NCBI GenBank assembly: GCA_000688615.1
Contig: JHVA01000001.1
Span: 124,001 to 188,000, forward strand
Direction of reading: 5' to 3'
Length of the DNA stretch: 64,000 bases
Source: Acidobacteriaceae bacterium KBS 146
GTDB taxonomy: Bacteria > Acidobacteriota > Terriglobia > Terriglobales > Acidobacteriaceae
In this document: positions 8,249 through 17,212 of the stretch, piece by piece
How positions within the stretch are numbered: position 1 is the first letter of the stretch
How the letters are laid out: each line of letters begins with the position of its first letter
Notes under the pieces: model-generated
What the model was told of the DNA's origin: nothing
Seen by the model: the letters and a program-made list of their open reading frames with translations, nothing else
Database searches by the model: none
Position numbers and translations under genes: made by a program

Positions 8249-9217
8249 ATGGACCGTCGTCAATTGATCAAGGGAATTGCAGCTGGTGCTCTTTCTGCGG
8301 AAGCTCTTCCTGCCGGAAAACTATTCGCTCAGTCGACGGCCCCCGCACCGCAAACTCCGCCAACCTACCGGCGTGAGGACACGTGGCCTGGAAAGAAGAT
8401 CATTCTCGCGATCGCCGACCCGCAGGAATGGTACTCCTCCGCTGGATACCACCACGATTCAGCCTCTCATACTCTTGCAACGGTAGAGCGCCTGGGACGC
8501 GAGTCGGGTTTGTGGACGACCATCATCCGCACTGATATGCATCTTCTGACAAAGGAGGAGATACCAGGCGCGAATGTCAGGACGCTGAATCACTTCGATG
8601 CGGTGTTCTATATGGGGGAAGGTCCGTGGAATATAACGGACCGTCAGAAAGCGGATCTTTTATCTTTCGTGCACGATGACGGTAAGGGCTTTATCGCAGG
8701 CCATGCAGGCAATGGAGGACATCTCCTCCTGTGGCCGGAATATGCAGCGATGATTGGAGGAAACCTCATTGGAGAGTTTCCCACTGCCGACATGCCGATC
8801 ATCGTCGAAGACCCCCATTTTCCCGGTGTGCAAGGATTCCCCAAGGAGTTCAAATTCAAGGATCAATACACGATCGTTGGTCCAAACTTTTCGAGAGATG
8901 TCGATCACGTCATCATGAGGATGGACCCGTCAAAATTCAAGGAAACCTTCGACGCGATTCGTCCTGATTCAAATTCACGTGCTACACCGGAGCAGGTTCG
9001 ACAGCGATTCGAGAAGTTGGCGGCGTTGCGATCTGACGGGGACTACCCCATTGTCTGGGCGAAGAAGTACGGTAAGGGTCGCGTATGGTACTCGACTTTC
9101 GGTCATCTCGAACAAACCATGGATGACGCTCGGGTACAACAGATGTATGTGGGCGCCATCAAGTGGGCTCTTGGGTTGGTCGATGCGGACCTTACGCCTC
9201 ATCCTCTCTCGAGCTAA
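8249..9217 (+). CDS. ThuA-like domain protein with Tat signal
   Basis: The start is ATG at 8249, six bases after AAGGAG; a longer upstream frame lacks a ribosome site. The 322-residue product begins with a twin-arginine leader (MDRRQLIKGIAAGALSAEA...LFAQS). The mature part has the ThuA glutamine-amidotransferase-like fold: an early ILAIAD strand, FDAVFYMGEG, GKGFIAGHAGNGGH and the closing GKGRVWYSTFGH. ThuA proteins occur with Gfo/Idh/MocA dehydrogenases in pathways that handle 3-keto sugars and glycosides, and both kinds of gene are present in this locus. The molecular reaction of this exported version is not established. It is the last gene of the unit starting at 5764. Confidence 0.82.
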   Translation: MDRRQLIKGIAAGALSAEALPAGKLFAQSTAPAPQTPPTYRREDTWPGKKIILAIADPQEWYSSAGYHHDSASHTLATVERLGRESGLWTTIIRTDMHLLTKEEIPGANVRTLNHFDAVFYMGEGPWNITDRQKADLLSFVHDDGKGFIAGHAGNGGHLLLWPEYAAMIGGNLIGEFPTADMPIIVEDPHFPGVQGFPKEFKFKDQYTIVGPNFSRDVDHVIMRMDPSKFKETFDAIRPDSNSRATPEQVRQRFEKLAALRSDGDYPIVWAKKYGKGRVWYSTFGHLEQTMDDARVQQMYVGAIKWALGLVDADLTPHPLSS

Positions 9218-9795
9218 CCAGCGAAGCAGCCAGAACAGGTTTCTCCGGCGTCCAACCGCCTCTCGAGCTTACCTCTTCTGAAAGAGGAAGACTTACATTG
9301 CAAGCCCCAGATTAGATCTTGGGGCTCGGAATCATCTTCATTCCAAGACTCCTGACCGAACGGCCGGCCGGTGTTTTTTGCATTGCTGGGAACTCTTTGG
9401 GCGAATCCCGCTCAAAAGTGGCACCTTGTCTAAATCTTCAAAATAGTTCCCATAAGAAAATAATTGGATATGGAGCGCATCTTCGCAGGCCAAGTGTGTC
9501 GCTGTTCTGCCGAGAAAACACCTCCCTTTTGGAGAAGCTCTTGGAAGCCAATTTTGGAGTTTATTGTCCGGTTGTAGGGAATGACCGTTTCTGGCAAAAG
9601 CGCGGCTTATAAAAAATGCAGAAAGCAATTTTCCCTATTTTTTACAAGGTTTTTTGCTGAGGTAAGGCGAGGCTGGCAAGCCTTTGACAGGTTGGCTCCT
9701 TGCCTTCCTGGTTTAGCTGTCGATCGCTTTTTAGGCGATCTCTCAAGCAGAACCGTTCCGCAATTCGACGGGGATGATTTCTAAAAATGTTCCAT
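9218..9795. other. Gene-free stretch before the TonB receptor promoter
   Basis: No ORF here has a ribosome site or a recognisable product. It contains the weak hairpin at 9303-9326 and an operator-like sequence at 9445-9460 (AGTTCCCATAAGAAAA: left arm perfect, right arm only GAA). The regulatory elements from 9796 onward are listed separately. Confidence 0.5.
9303..9326 (+). terminator. Weak hairpin after the ThuA-like gene
   Basis: AGCCCCA and TGGGGCT arms (7 bp plus a GAT/ATC extension with a bulge) without a T-tract. It may mark the end of the 5764-9217 unit. Confidence 0.3.
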
Positions 9796-9811
9796 AGTTC
9801 TGTTGGGAACT
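9796..9811. promoter_or_regulatory. Operator copy 4, AGTTC-N6-GAACT
   Basis: AGTTCTGTTGGGAACT, with symmetry extending to ATAGTTC...GAACTAT. It is centred about 61 bases upstream of the inferred start of the TonB receptor promoter. A half-degenerate copy (AGTTCCCAAGGCAATA) lies at 9900-9915, 104 bp away. Confidence 0.8.
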
Positions 9812-9828
9812 ATCAAGAATTAATTCTA

Positions 9829-9858
9829 TTGACTTCATTCAATAGGCGGGAATATACC
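9829..9858 (+). promoter_or_regulatory. Putative promoter of the TonB receptor unit
   Basis: TTGACT (9829-9834), an 18-base spacer, and TATACC (9853-9858). It would give an untranslated leader of about 160 bases before the ATG at 10026. Confidence 0.55.
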
Positions 9859-9993
9859 GTCTGTGCGCAGAAAATGCGTTCACCTCTGAAACGTGAGTTA
9901 GTTCCCAAGGCAATAGGTCCTTGGAGTGGATTGCCGCAAGTAGACCGGAGTACCGGCAGGAAAAGATAAGTTTTTCAAGAATTGCAAGAGATA

Positions 9994-10010
9994 GAGGAAA
10001 CAGTTTCCTC
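9994..10010. promoter_or_regulatory. 17-bp perfect palindrome in the TonB receptor leader
   Basis: GAGGAAAC-A-GTTTCCTC, an 8-1-8 inverted repeat immediately upstream of the GGAG ribosome site at 10013-10016. It is distinct from the AGTTC-N6-GAACT operator. It may be a second operator or an RNA element near the ribosome site; neither is shown. Confidence 0.5.
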
Positions 10011-10025
10011 ATGGAGAGCAGATAG

Positions 10026-13000
10026 ATGAAATCCCAGTTAAGGATGCTCCGAAGGATAGCGGTCATCGTCATGATGGCGCTCACTCCAGCCATGTTTGCT
10101 CAATCGTCCGGGGGCGGTGTTGCGGGCACAATCTACGATTCGGCTGGCGCGGTAGTTCCGAATGCCTCGGTGACGATCGTGAATATTGCGACGAACGTCA
10201 GCTCCGTGTCCACGACAACGGACGCAGGCCGATACACATTTCCGCAGTTGAACCCTGGCGTCTACAAGATAACGGTAGTTGTCAGCGGCTTCAAAGAGTC
10301 GGTGCAGACGGGCGTAACGGTCTCCGTCGGAGCTATTGCCACGCAGGATATTACCCTGCAGGTCGGCGAGTCGACGCAGTCCGTGGTTGTGACCGCCGAT
10401 GCGCAACAGATTCAGACTGAGTCGTCCGATATCGGCACGACCGTAACGGGACAACTCATCAACCAGCTCCCGCTGAATTTCAGCGGGCTGGTTCGAAGCC
10501 CTCTGGCGTTCCTGACGCTCACCCCGGGCTTTCAGGGGAGCGCATCTGGAAACCCAGTCTCCCAGGCAAGTTTCAAGCTGAACGGTGGCGGAACCGGCAG
10601 TGCCGATATCCTTCTGGACGGCGCGTCGATCTCTCTGGCATCGCCGAACTATCAGATGCCTTTCGGCATCAGCGTCGATGCCGTCGCCGAATTCAAGGTG
10701 GAGACCAGCACGTTTCCTGCGGAGTATGGGCGCACGGGTGGTGGCTTCGTTACGATCGCTTCGAAGTCCGGAACCAATGATATTCATGGCGGTGTCTATG
10801 AACAGCTGAAGAATCGTGTTCTGGACGCGAACAGCTGGCAGAACAATCACGTGGGTATTCCAAGAGCAAACGATACGCAGCATGACTTTGGAGCATTTGC
10901 GGGCGGACCTGTATGGATTCCCAAGATCTACAACGGACGATCCAAGACATTCTGGTTTACAGCATATGAAGGTTTTCGGTTCAAGGCTGGAGGAGGAGCG
11001 TTGACCTCCGTTCCCACACCGGCGATGTGGAATGGAGACTTCTCCGCCATTCTGCAGACCCAGGTGATTAACGGCGTAACGTACCCCGGCAAGAAGATCT
11101 ACGATTACACCACCTGTTCTGGCGCCAATCAGGGAAAACCGTGCCAGCCTTTTCCAAACAATCAAATCCCTCTTTCGCGGCTGGATCCGTTTTCCAAAAA
11201 CATGATCGCTTTGCTTCCGCAGGCTACTTCGCCGGGACAGGCCTATCAGAACCTCCGGTATTCGACGGTCTCGCCTGTTAACCAGGATCTGTGGTTTCTT
11301 CGAATCGACCACACCATCAACGCACAGCACAAACTCTACGGGACCTACTCTCAATCCCTGCAGCCCGTCATGACAAAGTATTCCTACGGGGATCTGTATC
11401 AAACAGGGCAGGGCAGCACGAAGTCACGTTATGTGCGATTCGCAGAAGACTGGAGTATTACGTCGTCCCTGCTGAATCACCTCAACTTCGGTTACACCCG
11501 CCGCTATCGTCTCGAGCAATCCATCAATACTGTGGGCCAGTGGGGTTCGAAGCTAGGGTTTAAAGGATATCTGGAAGACACGCTTATCCCTGGCGTCGGG
11601 GTTCATTACGATCCATCGGGAAGCGGCAACATACCGGCTCCTCCGCATAGCAATAGTCACTTCGCCGATAACAGCTATCAGATCAGCGATAATCTGCTGT
11701 GGTCCCATGGGGCACACAATTTCAAATTAGGCTTTGACTATCGCCGGCAAGGTTTCAATGCCTACTTCGGAACAGCTGCCGGTCCCAACTTCTCCTATCA
11801 GGATGCTCTGACCTCTGCTGGAACCAATGCTGCCGGGACCGCGATTGATCCAAACTCCGGGTCAGGAGCAGCCTCATTCTTCCTTGGAGCAGCGACGACG
11901 GGTTCCATCGGCGGCAGCCAGGTGGCGAGTATGAGGACGAGCTACTGGGGAATGTACGCTCAGGACGACTGGAAAGTGAATCCCAAACTAACCCTGAATC
12001 TGGGCCTTCGTTACGAGATTCCACACCCGGTGTATGAATCTCAATGCAGAACATCTCAAGTAAATCCCACCATGCCGAATCCCAAGGCCGACGGACTGCC
12101 GGGAGCACTGGAGTTTCAGGGGAATGGTACGGGGCGAGATGGTCGATGCTCTCCGATGAACCAATACTGGGGTTCGTGGGGGCCGAGAGCCGGAATGTCG
12201 TATCAACTCGACAAAGATACCGTCGTCCGCGCTGCTTACGGGATCTACTACACGCCGCTGAAGGTTTCGAACTTTGCCAATACGGATAGTAAGGGCTTCT
12301 TTGCTGTCGGCTATAACTACACGGCCAATGTGAATCAGCAGACGCCGTCCGTCATTCCAAGCCAGATCCAGTCCTATCCGGGAGTGATCCCGCCAAATCT
12401 GGATCCATCTGCCTCGAACGGACTCAACGGGGCGGCTACCAACGGTACGGGCGGACCGGTCTTCCTGCCAAGCAGACTCGCCAGACCTGGTCAGGTTCAA
12501 AACTGGACCGCGGACATTCAACGACAGCTACCCGGCCAATGGCTCCTCGATGTTGCTTATGTTGGAAACCATGGCGCCCACCTTCAGAAGCTTCTCAAAG
12601 ATCCAAACGTAGGTCCACTTTCTGCTCTGGCATACGGTCCTTGTCTTGCCGTACAGTTGGTGAACCAAGCGACAAGCGCTGCTTGCGCTGGAAAGCCACG
12701 CGTTCAAGCACCGTATTCGGCTTTCATCTCCGACTTTGGTGTTGGCGCTACCGTATCTCAGGCCCTACGACCGTTCCCACAGTTTCAGGACGCCAACCTG
12801 GATACGGCCTTCTCCGCAAATCCCTGGGGAAATTACACGTACCATGCTGTGCAGGCACAGATTACGAAGCGATATGGCTCTGGTTTCACCGTGTTGGCCA
12901 ACTACACCTGGTCGAAGAATCTGACCGATTCGGACGCCGACTACGCTGTGCAATCTGGCTGGAATGGTGGAAGCGGTGGTATTTTGAATCCTTACAACCC

Positions 13001-13649
13001 AAGGGCTGAGAAATCGTACAGTCAGTTCGATCAACCTCAGAGCGTCAAAATCTCCTACACGTACGAGCTTCCATTCGGTAAAGGGAAGAAGTATATGGCA
13101 CACGCAAATCCAGTCGTTGAAGTCGCGGCGGGAGGTTGGATGATCGGCGGCGTCGACACCTACTCGAGCGGATTTCCCTTATTCGCCACACAAACCGGCT
13201 GGACCTCTGGTATTTTTGCTGGAGAAGCGACCGGCGCAAATCCTCGACCGAACGTTGTACCCGGACAAAACGTCTCCGGATTCAAAGGCGGGCCGTATGT
13301 CTTCGGCGTTTCAAGGAAGTTGAACCCTGATGCATTTACCCTTGCACCGAACTATACCTTCGGAAATGCGCCGAGATTACTTGGAGGCGCCAGATACTTC
13401 GCTCACAAGAGCGAAGATCTCCAGGCCTCCAAGAGAATCGCGTTGTTCCGTGAGGGGGTTGCTCTAACGTTCCGATTTGATATCTTCAATATCTTCAATC
13501 GTCACGGATGGGGCTGTCCAAATCAGGTCGTCGGTACACCCACCTTCGGACAGTTCACCTGCGGAACAGGACCGAATGCGGAGATCAACAATAACGTAAG
13601 TTCACCATCAAGTAGGACAATGCAGGCGAACTTCAGATTAACATTCTGA
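10026..13649 (+). CDS. TonB-dependent receptor with carboxypeptidase-regulatory N-domain
   Basis: A 1207-residue outer-membrane transporter. It has a signal peptide (MKSQLRMLRRIAVIVMMALT...MFAQ), then a carboxypeptidase-regulatory-like beta-sandwich (about 30-110: GGVAGTIYDSAGAVVPNA), a plug domain (about 120-245, with EFKVETSTFPAEYGRTGGG and SGTNDIHGG), and a long beta-barrel ending in a Phe-terminal strand (MQANFRLTF) as expected for barrel assembly. This Oar-like architecture is the usual large TonB receptor of Acidobacteriota. A ligand cannot be read from sequence; its position behind an operator shared with sugar-oxidation genes suggests import of the regulon's oligosaccharide or uronide substrate. 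A strong hairpin terminator follows 30 bases after the stop. Confidence 0.93.
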   Translation: MKSQLRMLRRIAVIVMMALTPAMFAQSSGGGVAGTIYDSAGAVVPNASVTIVNIATNVSSVSTTTDAGRYTFPQLNPGVYKITVVVSGFKESVQTGVTVSVGAIATQDITLQVGESTQSVVVTADAQQIQTESSDIGTTVTGQLINQLPLNFSGLVRSPLAFLTLTPGFQGSASGNPVSQASFKLNGGGTGSADILLDGASISLASPNYQMPFGISVDAVAEFKVETSTFPAEYGRTGGGFVTIASKSGTNDIHGGVYEQLKNRVLDANSWQNNHVGIPRANDTQHDFGAFAGGPVWIPKIYNGRSKTFWFTAYEGFRFKAGGGALTSVPTPAMWNGDFSAILQTQVINGVTYPGKKIYDYTTCSGANQGKPCQPFPNNQIPLSRLDPFSKNMIALLPQATSPGQAYQNLRYSTVSPVNQDLWFLRIDHTINAQHKLYGTYSQSLQPVMTKYSYGDLYQTGQGSTKSRYVRFAEDWSITSSLLNHLNFGYTRRYRLEQSINTVGQWGSKLGFKGYLEDTLIPGVGVHYDPSGSGNIPAPPHSNSHFADNSYQISDNLLWSHGAHNFKLGFDYRRQGFNAYFGTAAGPNFSYQDALTSAGTNAAGTAIDPNSGSGAASFFLGAATTGSIGGSQVASMRTSYWGMYAQDDWKVNPKLTLNLGLRYEIPHPVYESQCRTSQVNPTMPNPKADGLPGALEFQGNGTGRDGRCSPMNQYWGSWGPRAGMSYQLDKDTVVRAAYGIYYTPLKVSNFANTDSKGFFAVGYNYTANVNQQTPSVIPSQIQSYPGVIPPNLDPSASNGLNGAATNGTGGPVFLPSRLARPGQVQNWTADIQRQLPGQWLLDVAYVGNHGAHLQKLLKDPNVGPLSALAYGPCLAVQLVNQATSAACAGKPRVQAPYSAFISDFGVGATVSQALRPFPQFQDANLDTAFSANPWGNYTYHAVQAQITKRYGSGFTVLANYTWSKNLTDSDADYAVQSGWNGGSGGILNPYNPRAEKSYSQFDQPQSVKISYTYELPFGKGKKYMAHANPVVEVAAGGWMIGGVDTYSSGFPLFATQTGWTSGIFAGEATGANPRPNVVPGQNVSGFKGGPYVFGVSRKLNPDAFTLAPNYTFGNAPRLLGGARYFAHKSEDLQASKRIALFREGVALTFRFDIFNIFNRHGWGCPNQVVGTPTFGQFTCGTGPNAEINNNVSSPSSRTMQANFRLTF

Positions 13650-13655
13650 TCAGCT

Positions 13656-15614
13656 ATGGTAGTTGTTTCTTCAATGCGAAACCGGGCTCATCGGATCCGA
13701 ACGAAAGATCCATGTAGCCCGGTTTTGTTATGGAAGGCCCGCTCCTTCCGAGGCGGCGCGCTGTACAAGCTCGGTTTTCTTGCTTTAGTCCTGGCCGCGA
13801 GCAGTCTATCTGGCTACTCGCAGGGAAGAGAGGAGGAGGCGCTCCGTCACTTCAAAGCAGCCCAAAGCGCTCAAAGTGCAGGATCGCTCGATGTTGCAGC
13901 CGCGGAGTACTTACAAGTAATTCGTCTCAGTCCGGAAATTGCAGAGCCCTATGCAAGTTTGGGTTTGGTCTATAACGCACAGGGAAAGTACGAGAGTTCG
14001 GCTCACACTCTTCTAAAGGCAGAGAAACTGAAGCCGGGGCTTCCCGGCGTAAGTCTCTTTCTTGGCATCGACTATGTTCGACTGCAGCAGCCCGCACTTG
14101 CGATTCCGTATCTCTCCGAGGCCATCCGAATTGAACCGAAAAACCGGGAGGCGCATACCTGGCTGTGCAGAGCTTTGTGGAAGGATGGCCAGATCGCTGC
14201 CGCACTCAAGAATCTTGACGAAGCCAGCGACCTCTTTCCGTCAGATGCTCCTCTTCTGCTCGATCTTGGCGAGGCCTATCGCAGAGCCGCAGATCGAGCC
14301 GTTCGAGAGATTCTTTCTGCGTCGAAAGGAAAGCCGCTTCTTCATCAGGTCTATGGGGATATCTATAAAGACGAGCGCTCGTGGGACAAAGCGATGGCCC
14401 ATTACGAGCGCGCCGTGTCAGAGGATCCTCATTGGCCCGGCGCCCATTTTGGATTGGGAGAGATTGCTCTTAGCACGGGCAGATTGGGTGACGCAGCCCA
14501 GGAGTATCACCTCGAACTTCAGATAACTCCAAACTCCGCGGCCCCGCTCGCGAGGCTTGCGGAAGTTGAGATGCTAAAAGGCAATGCTGATGAGGCACTC
14601 ACTCTCCTCCACTCAGCCATTCAGATATCGCCGGAGGCGGCTTCGAACGCTCTGGGATTACCAAGGATGTATCCGGATGCGACGGCTAATCTGAACGAAC
14701 AGCTACAAAACCAGCTTCGAGGGTCGGTGAAACTCATCGAAGGAAGTCAACCGAGTGCCGAGAGAAGCTTGGCGCTCGCTGTCGCGTATGTACGTCTTAA
14801 TAAAGATCGCGACGCCTCCTCACTCCCGGAATGGGTAGCATTTCAAGCTTCCCTCAAGCAAAAAACTCCGGTCAACTTTTATGAGAAGAGTGTGGCTAGC
14901 TATAACCGACATAACTTCAAGGCAGCGGCATCCGATCTCAATAAATGGCACAAGCTTCATCCATTAGATCTGCAGGCCGACTATCTGTTGGCCAGATCGT
15001 ATCGAAATCTCTCTTACGCAACACTGGAAAGGCTGTTGACGGTCGCGCCCGATTCCTATTCCGCGCATCAGTTGCTGGGAGAAACCTATGAAGATGCCGG
15101 TAAAAATGATCAAGCATTAGCGGAGTACAGGATAGTTGCAGCCTCGGTCCCTGATTTACCTGGAGTCCATTATTCCGTCGGCCATCTGCTGATGAAGATG
15201 GGGCAAGGCAAAGAGGCGCTTCCTGAGCTGATGGAAGAGCTTCGATTGAACCCAAACCACGCGGAAGCGAATGCGGAGGTGGGTTCGATCCTTCTAGCAG
15301 AATCGGAACAGGTCGATGCAACGCCTTATCTCGAAAGAGCAATCCAGCTCAACCCTGAACTTTGGGAGACACGAAGGCAATTAGGCAAGGCCTACTACCT
15401 ACAGAAGAATCTCAAGAAGGCTGAAGAGGTGCTACAGTTAGCAACGAAGAATGACCCTCAAGGCTTAGCCCACTATCAGCTAGGTCTTGTGTATAGAGAT
15501 CTCGGAGAGAGAAGTGCCGCCCAGGAGCAGTTCAGTATCTCTCGGAAGGCCAAGCTTGACAGCCTTTCCGAAGCCGAGAACCAGATGACCACGGTCGAAA
15601 CTCTAAATCGATGA
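13656..15614 (+). CDS. Secreted TPR-repeat protein
   Basis: Up to 652 residues. The start is uncertain: ATG at 13656 lies before the terminator hairpin and lacks a ribosome site, and an in-frame TTG at 13725 follows the hairpin. A hydrophobic signal-like segment (KLGFLALVLAASSLSGYSQG) lies around residues 39-58 of the long form, so a start near 13725 would fit a normal signal peptide better. The rest is tandem tetratricopeptide repeats (YASLGLVYNAQGKYESS, HYERAVSEDPHWPGAHFGLGE, HYQLGLVYRDLG). TPRs form protein-binding solenoids, so a periplasmic scaffold is likely. The stop overlaps the next start (ATGA); the neighbour is also TPR, then a heptaheme cytochrome. Confidence 0.8.
   Translation: MVVVSSMRNRAHRIRTKDPCSPVLLWKARSFRGGALYKLGFLALVLAASSLSGYSQGREEEALRHFKAAQSAQSAGSLDVAAAEYLQVIRLSPEIAEPYASLGLVYNAQGKYESSAHTLLKAEKLKPGLPGVSLFLGIDYVRLQQPALAIPYLSEAIRIEPKNREAHTWLCRALWKDGQIAAALKNLDEASDLFPSDAPLLLDLGEAYRRAADRAVREILSASKGKPLLHQVYGDIYKDERSWDKAMAHYERAVSEDPHWPGAHFGLGEIALSTGRLGDAAQEYHLELQITPNSAAPLARLAEVEMLKGNADEALTLLHSAIQISPEAASNALGLPRMYPDATANLNEQLQNQLRGSVKLIEGSQPSAERSLALAVAYVRLNKDRDASSLPEWVAFQASLKQKTPVNFYEKSVASYNRHNFKAAASDLNKWHKLHPLDLQADYLLARSYRNLSYATLERLLTVAPDSYSAHQLLGETYEDAGKNDQALAEYRIVAASVPDLPGVHYSVGHLLMKMGQGKEALPELMEELRLNPNHAEANAEVGSILLAESEQVDATPYLERAIQLNPELWETRRQLGKAYYLQKNLKKAEEVLQLATKNDPQGLAHYQLGLVYRDLGERSAAQEQFSISRKAKLDSLSEAENQMTTVETLNR
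13679..13729 (+). terminator. Terminator after the TonB receptor, inside the next annotated frame
   Basis: AAACCGGGCT (13679-13688) pairs perfectly with AGCCCGGTTT (13716-13725). The loop itself contains a GGATC/GATCC mini-stem, and TTGTT follows. It probably attenuates transcription into the TPR genes so that the receptor is made in excess. It overlaps the 5' part of the TPR frame. Confidence 0.7.
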
Positions 15615-17167
15615 TCTTTTATCGCCAGGTCGTAGTTCTGGGGCAGGTTCTCGCATGTGTTCTTGCTTCTGCACAATCTACCTCGTTGCAACGCGGAATC
15701 ATATCGCTTCAACAGGGAGACTATCAGTCCGCACTCAAGGAGTTGAAGGCCGCTAGTCACGATCGCCCGAACGATGCCTCCCTTCATAACTTCATCGGAA
15801 TCACTGAGACGAGGCTCGGCCATATCGCCGATGCCAACCTGGAATACAAGACCGCACTGCGTCTGGATCCAACCCTCGCCGGACCTTATAAGAATCTCGG
15901 ATTCAACTATCTGAATGCGGGTCAGTATGAGGCTGCTGAAGCACCGTTAAAGACGGCATTGAGTCTGAATCAGGAAGACCCATTCGTACACTATTACCTG
16001 GCTATCCTTTACCTCTCCACTTCTCGAGTCGCCGACGCCATTCCGCAGATTCGCCCCGCACGCGATCTTCTAGGAAATGACGTAGTTAACGGAATGCTGG
16101 CTGTGAAGGCGTGCCTGCGGTCGGGCCAAACTGACGAAGCCTTGAGTCTGATCCATTCGCTGGAACGCGAATCCCTTCTATCGTTCGCCCAGGAGTATGA
16201 AGTTGCCAATCTCCTCACTGAGCAGGGGATGTATGTCGATGCCGTTCCCCTCTTCAAGAAGCTTGTACAAAGGCAACCCGGTGCCTGGGAGAATAAGTAC
16301 AACCTCGCGATCGCTTTTCTTAAGGCGAAGCAACCGGAGGATGCTCGGTTGTTGCTTCTACCGCTCTCTGCGGAGCACAAAGGGAACGCGAATATCCTAA
16401 ACATGCTTGGGTCGGCTTATGACCTTGAAGGCAAGCCCGCCCTCGCTCTGAAAGCTTATCGGGAGGCGATCGATGCCGATCAGAACAACCCGAACCGCTA
16501 TCTGGATTGCACGCGGGTGATGGTCGATTTAAATCAGTTTGACGAAGCAACCGCTCTTCTACAACAAGGTATTGCGAAAGTTCCTGAACCGTACACCTTG
16601 ACCATCCGAATCGGCGCCATCGAAATGATGCGGGGTCATTTTGAACAGGCGCGCAACAGTTTCAACGAAGCCGTCCGTGAGCATCCTGATGTCGCTTTAG
16701 GTTATGTTGCTTTGGCTCAGACATACATGAAAGAAGGAAACAACGAGACGGCCATCCATGTGTTGATCGACGGCCGCAGTAAGGTGGCAAAAGATTTCGC
16801 CCTTGAATATGTGCTGGGTCTTATCTCGTTTGAGGCGGGCCGGCAGGAGCAGGCTCTGGAAGCACTCAAAAATGCGGAGCTATTAGGCCCCGATGTGGTC
16901 GAACCGCATTACCAACTGGGGATGCTCTACATGCAGCAGCAACGGTGGAGCGAGGCGCAATCTGAATTCGATTCGGTTCTCCGAATCAACCCGCATCACG
17001 CTGCTTCTTTTTATCAGTTGAGCAGAACTTATGAGCGAATGGGGAATGTGGAGAAAGCTCGACAAATGGCGGCCGAAGCAAGCCTTCTCACGCGGACCCA
17101 GCGCGAAGAAGCAATCAAGACAGAACAACTACGTTTAGGTATCCCACTTAATCCCGATCGACCGTGA
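15611..17167 (+). CDS. Secreted TPR-repeat protein
   Basis: A 518-residue protein with an N-terminal signal (MIFYRQVVVLGQVLACVLASAQS) followed by about a dozen TPR units (RLGHIADANLEYKTALRLDP, GSAYDLEGKPALALKAYREAI, HYQLGMLYMQQQRWSEAQSEF). The start ATG overlaps the stop of the preceding TPR gene (ATGA), so the two are translationally coupled and probably made together. No catalytic motif is visible. Together with the preceding TPR protein and the downstream multiheme cytochrome it may form a periplasmic assembly; this is an inference from operon structure. Confidence 0.85.
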   Translation: MIFYRQVVVLGQVLACVLASAQSTSLQRGIISLQQGDYQSALKELKAASHDRPNDASLHNFIGITETRLGHIADANLEYKTALRLDPTLAGPYKNLGFNYLNAGQYEAAEAPLKTALSLNQEDPFVHYYLAILYLSTSRVADAIPQIRPARDLLGNDVVNGMLAVKACLRSGQTDEALSLIHSLERESLLSFAQEYEVANLLTEQGMYVDAVPLFKKLVQRQPGAWENKYNLAIAFLKAKQPEDARLLLLPLSAEHKGNANILNMLGSAYDLEGKPALALKAYREAIDADQNNPNRYLDCTRVMVDLNQFDEATALLQQGIAKVPEPYTLTIRIGAIEMMRGHFEQARNSFNEAVREHPDVALGYVALAQTYMKEGNNETAIHVLIDGRSKVAKDFALEYVLGLISFEAGRQEQALEALKNAELLGPDVVEPHYQLGMLYMQQQRWSEAQSEFDSVLRINPHHAASFYQLSRTYERMGNVEKARQMAAEASLLTRTQREEAIKTEQLRLGIPLNPDRP

Positions 17168-17212
17168 GGGATTCGTCTCAAAATCGGTGTGAGGGATAAC
17201 GAGGAGTGATTG

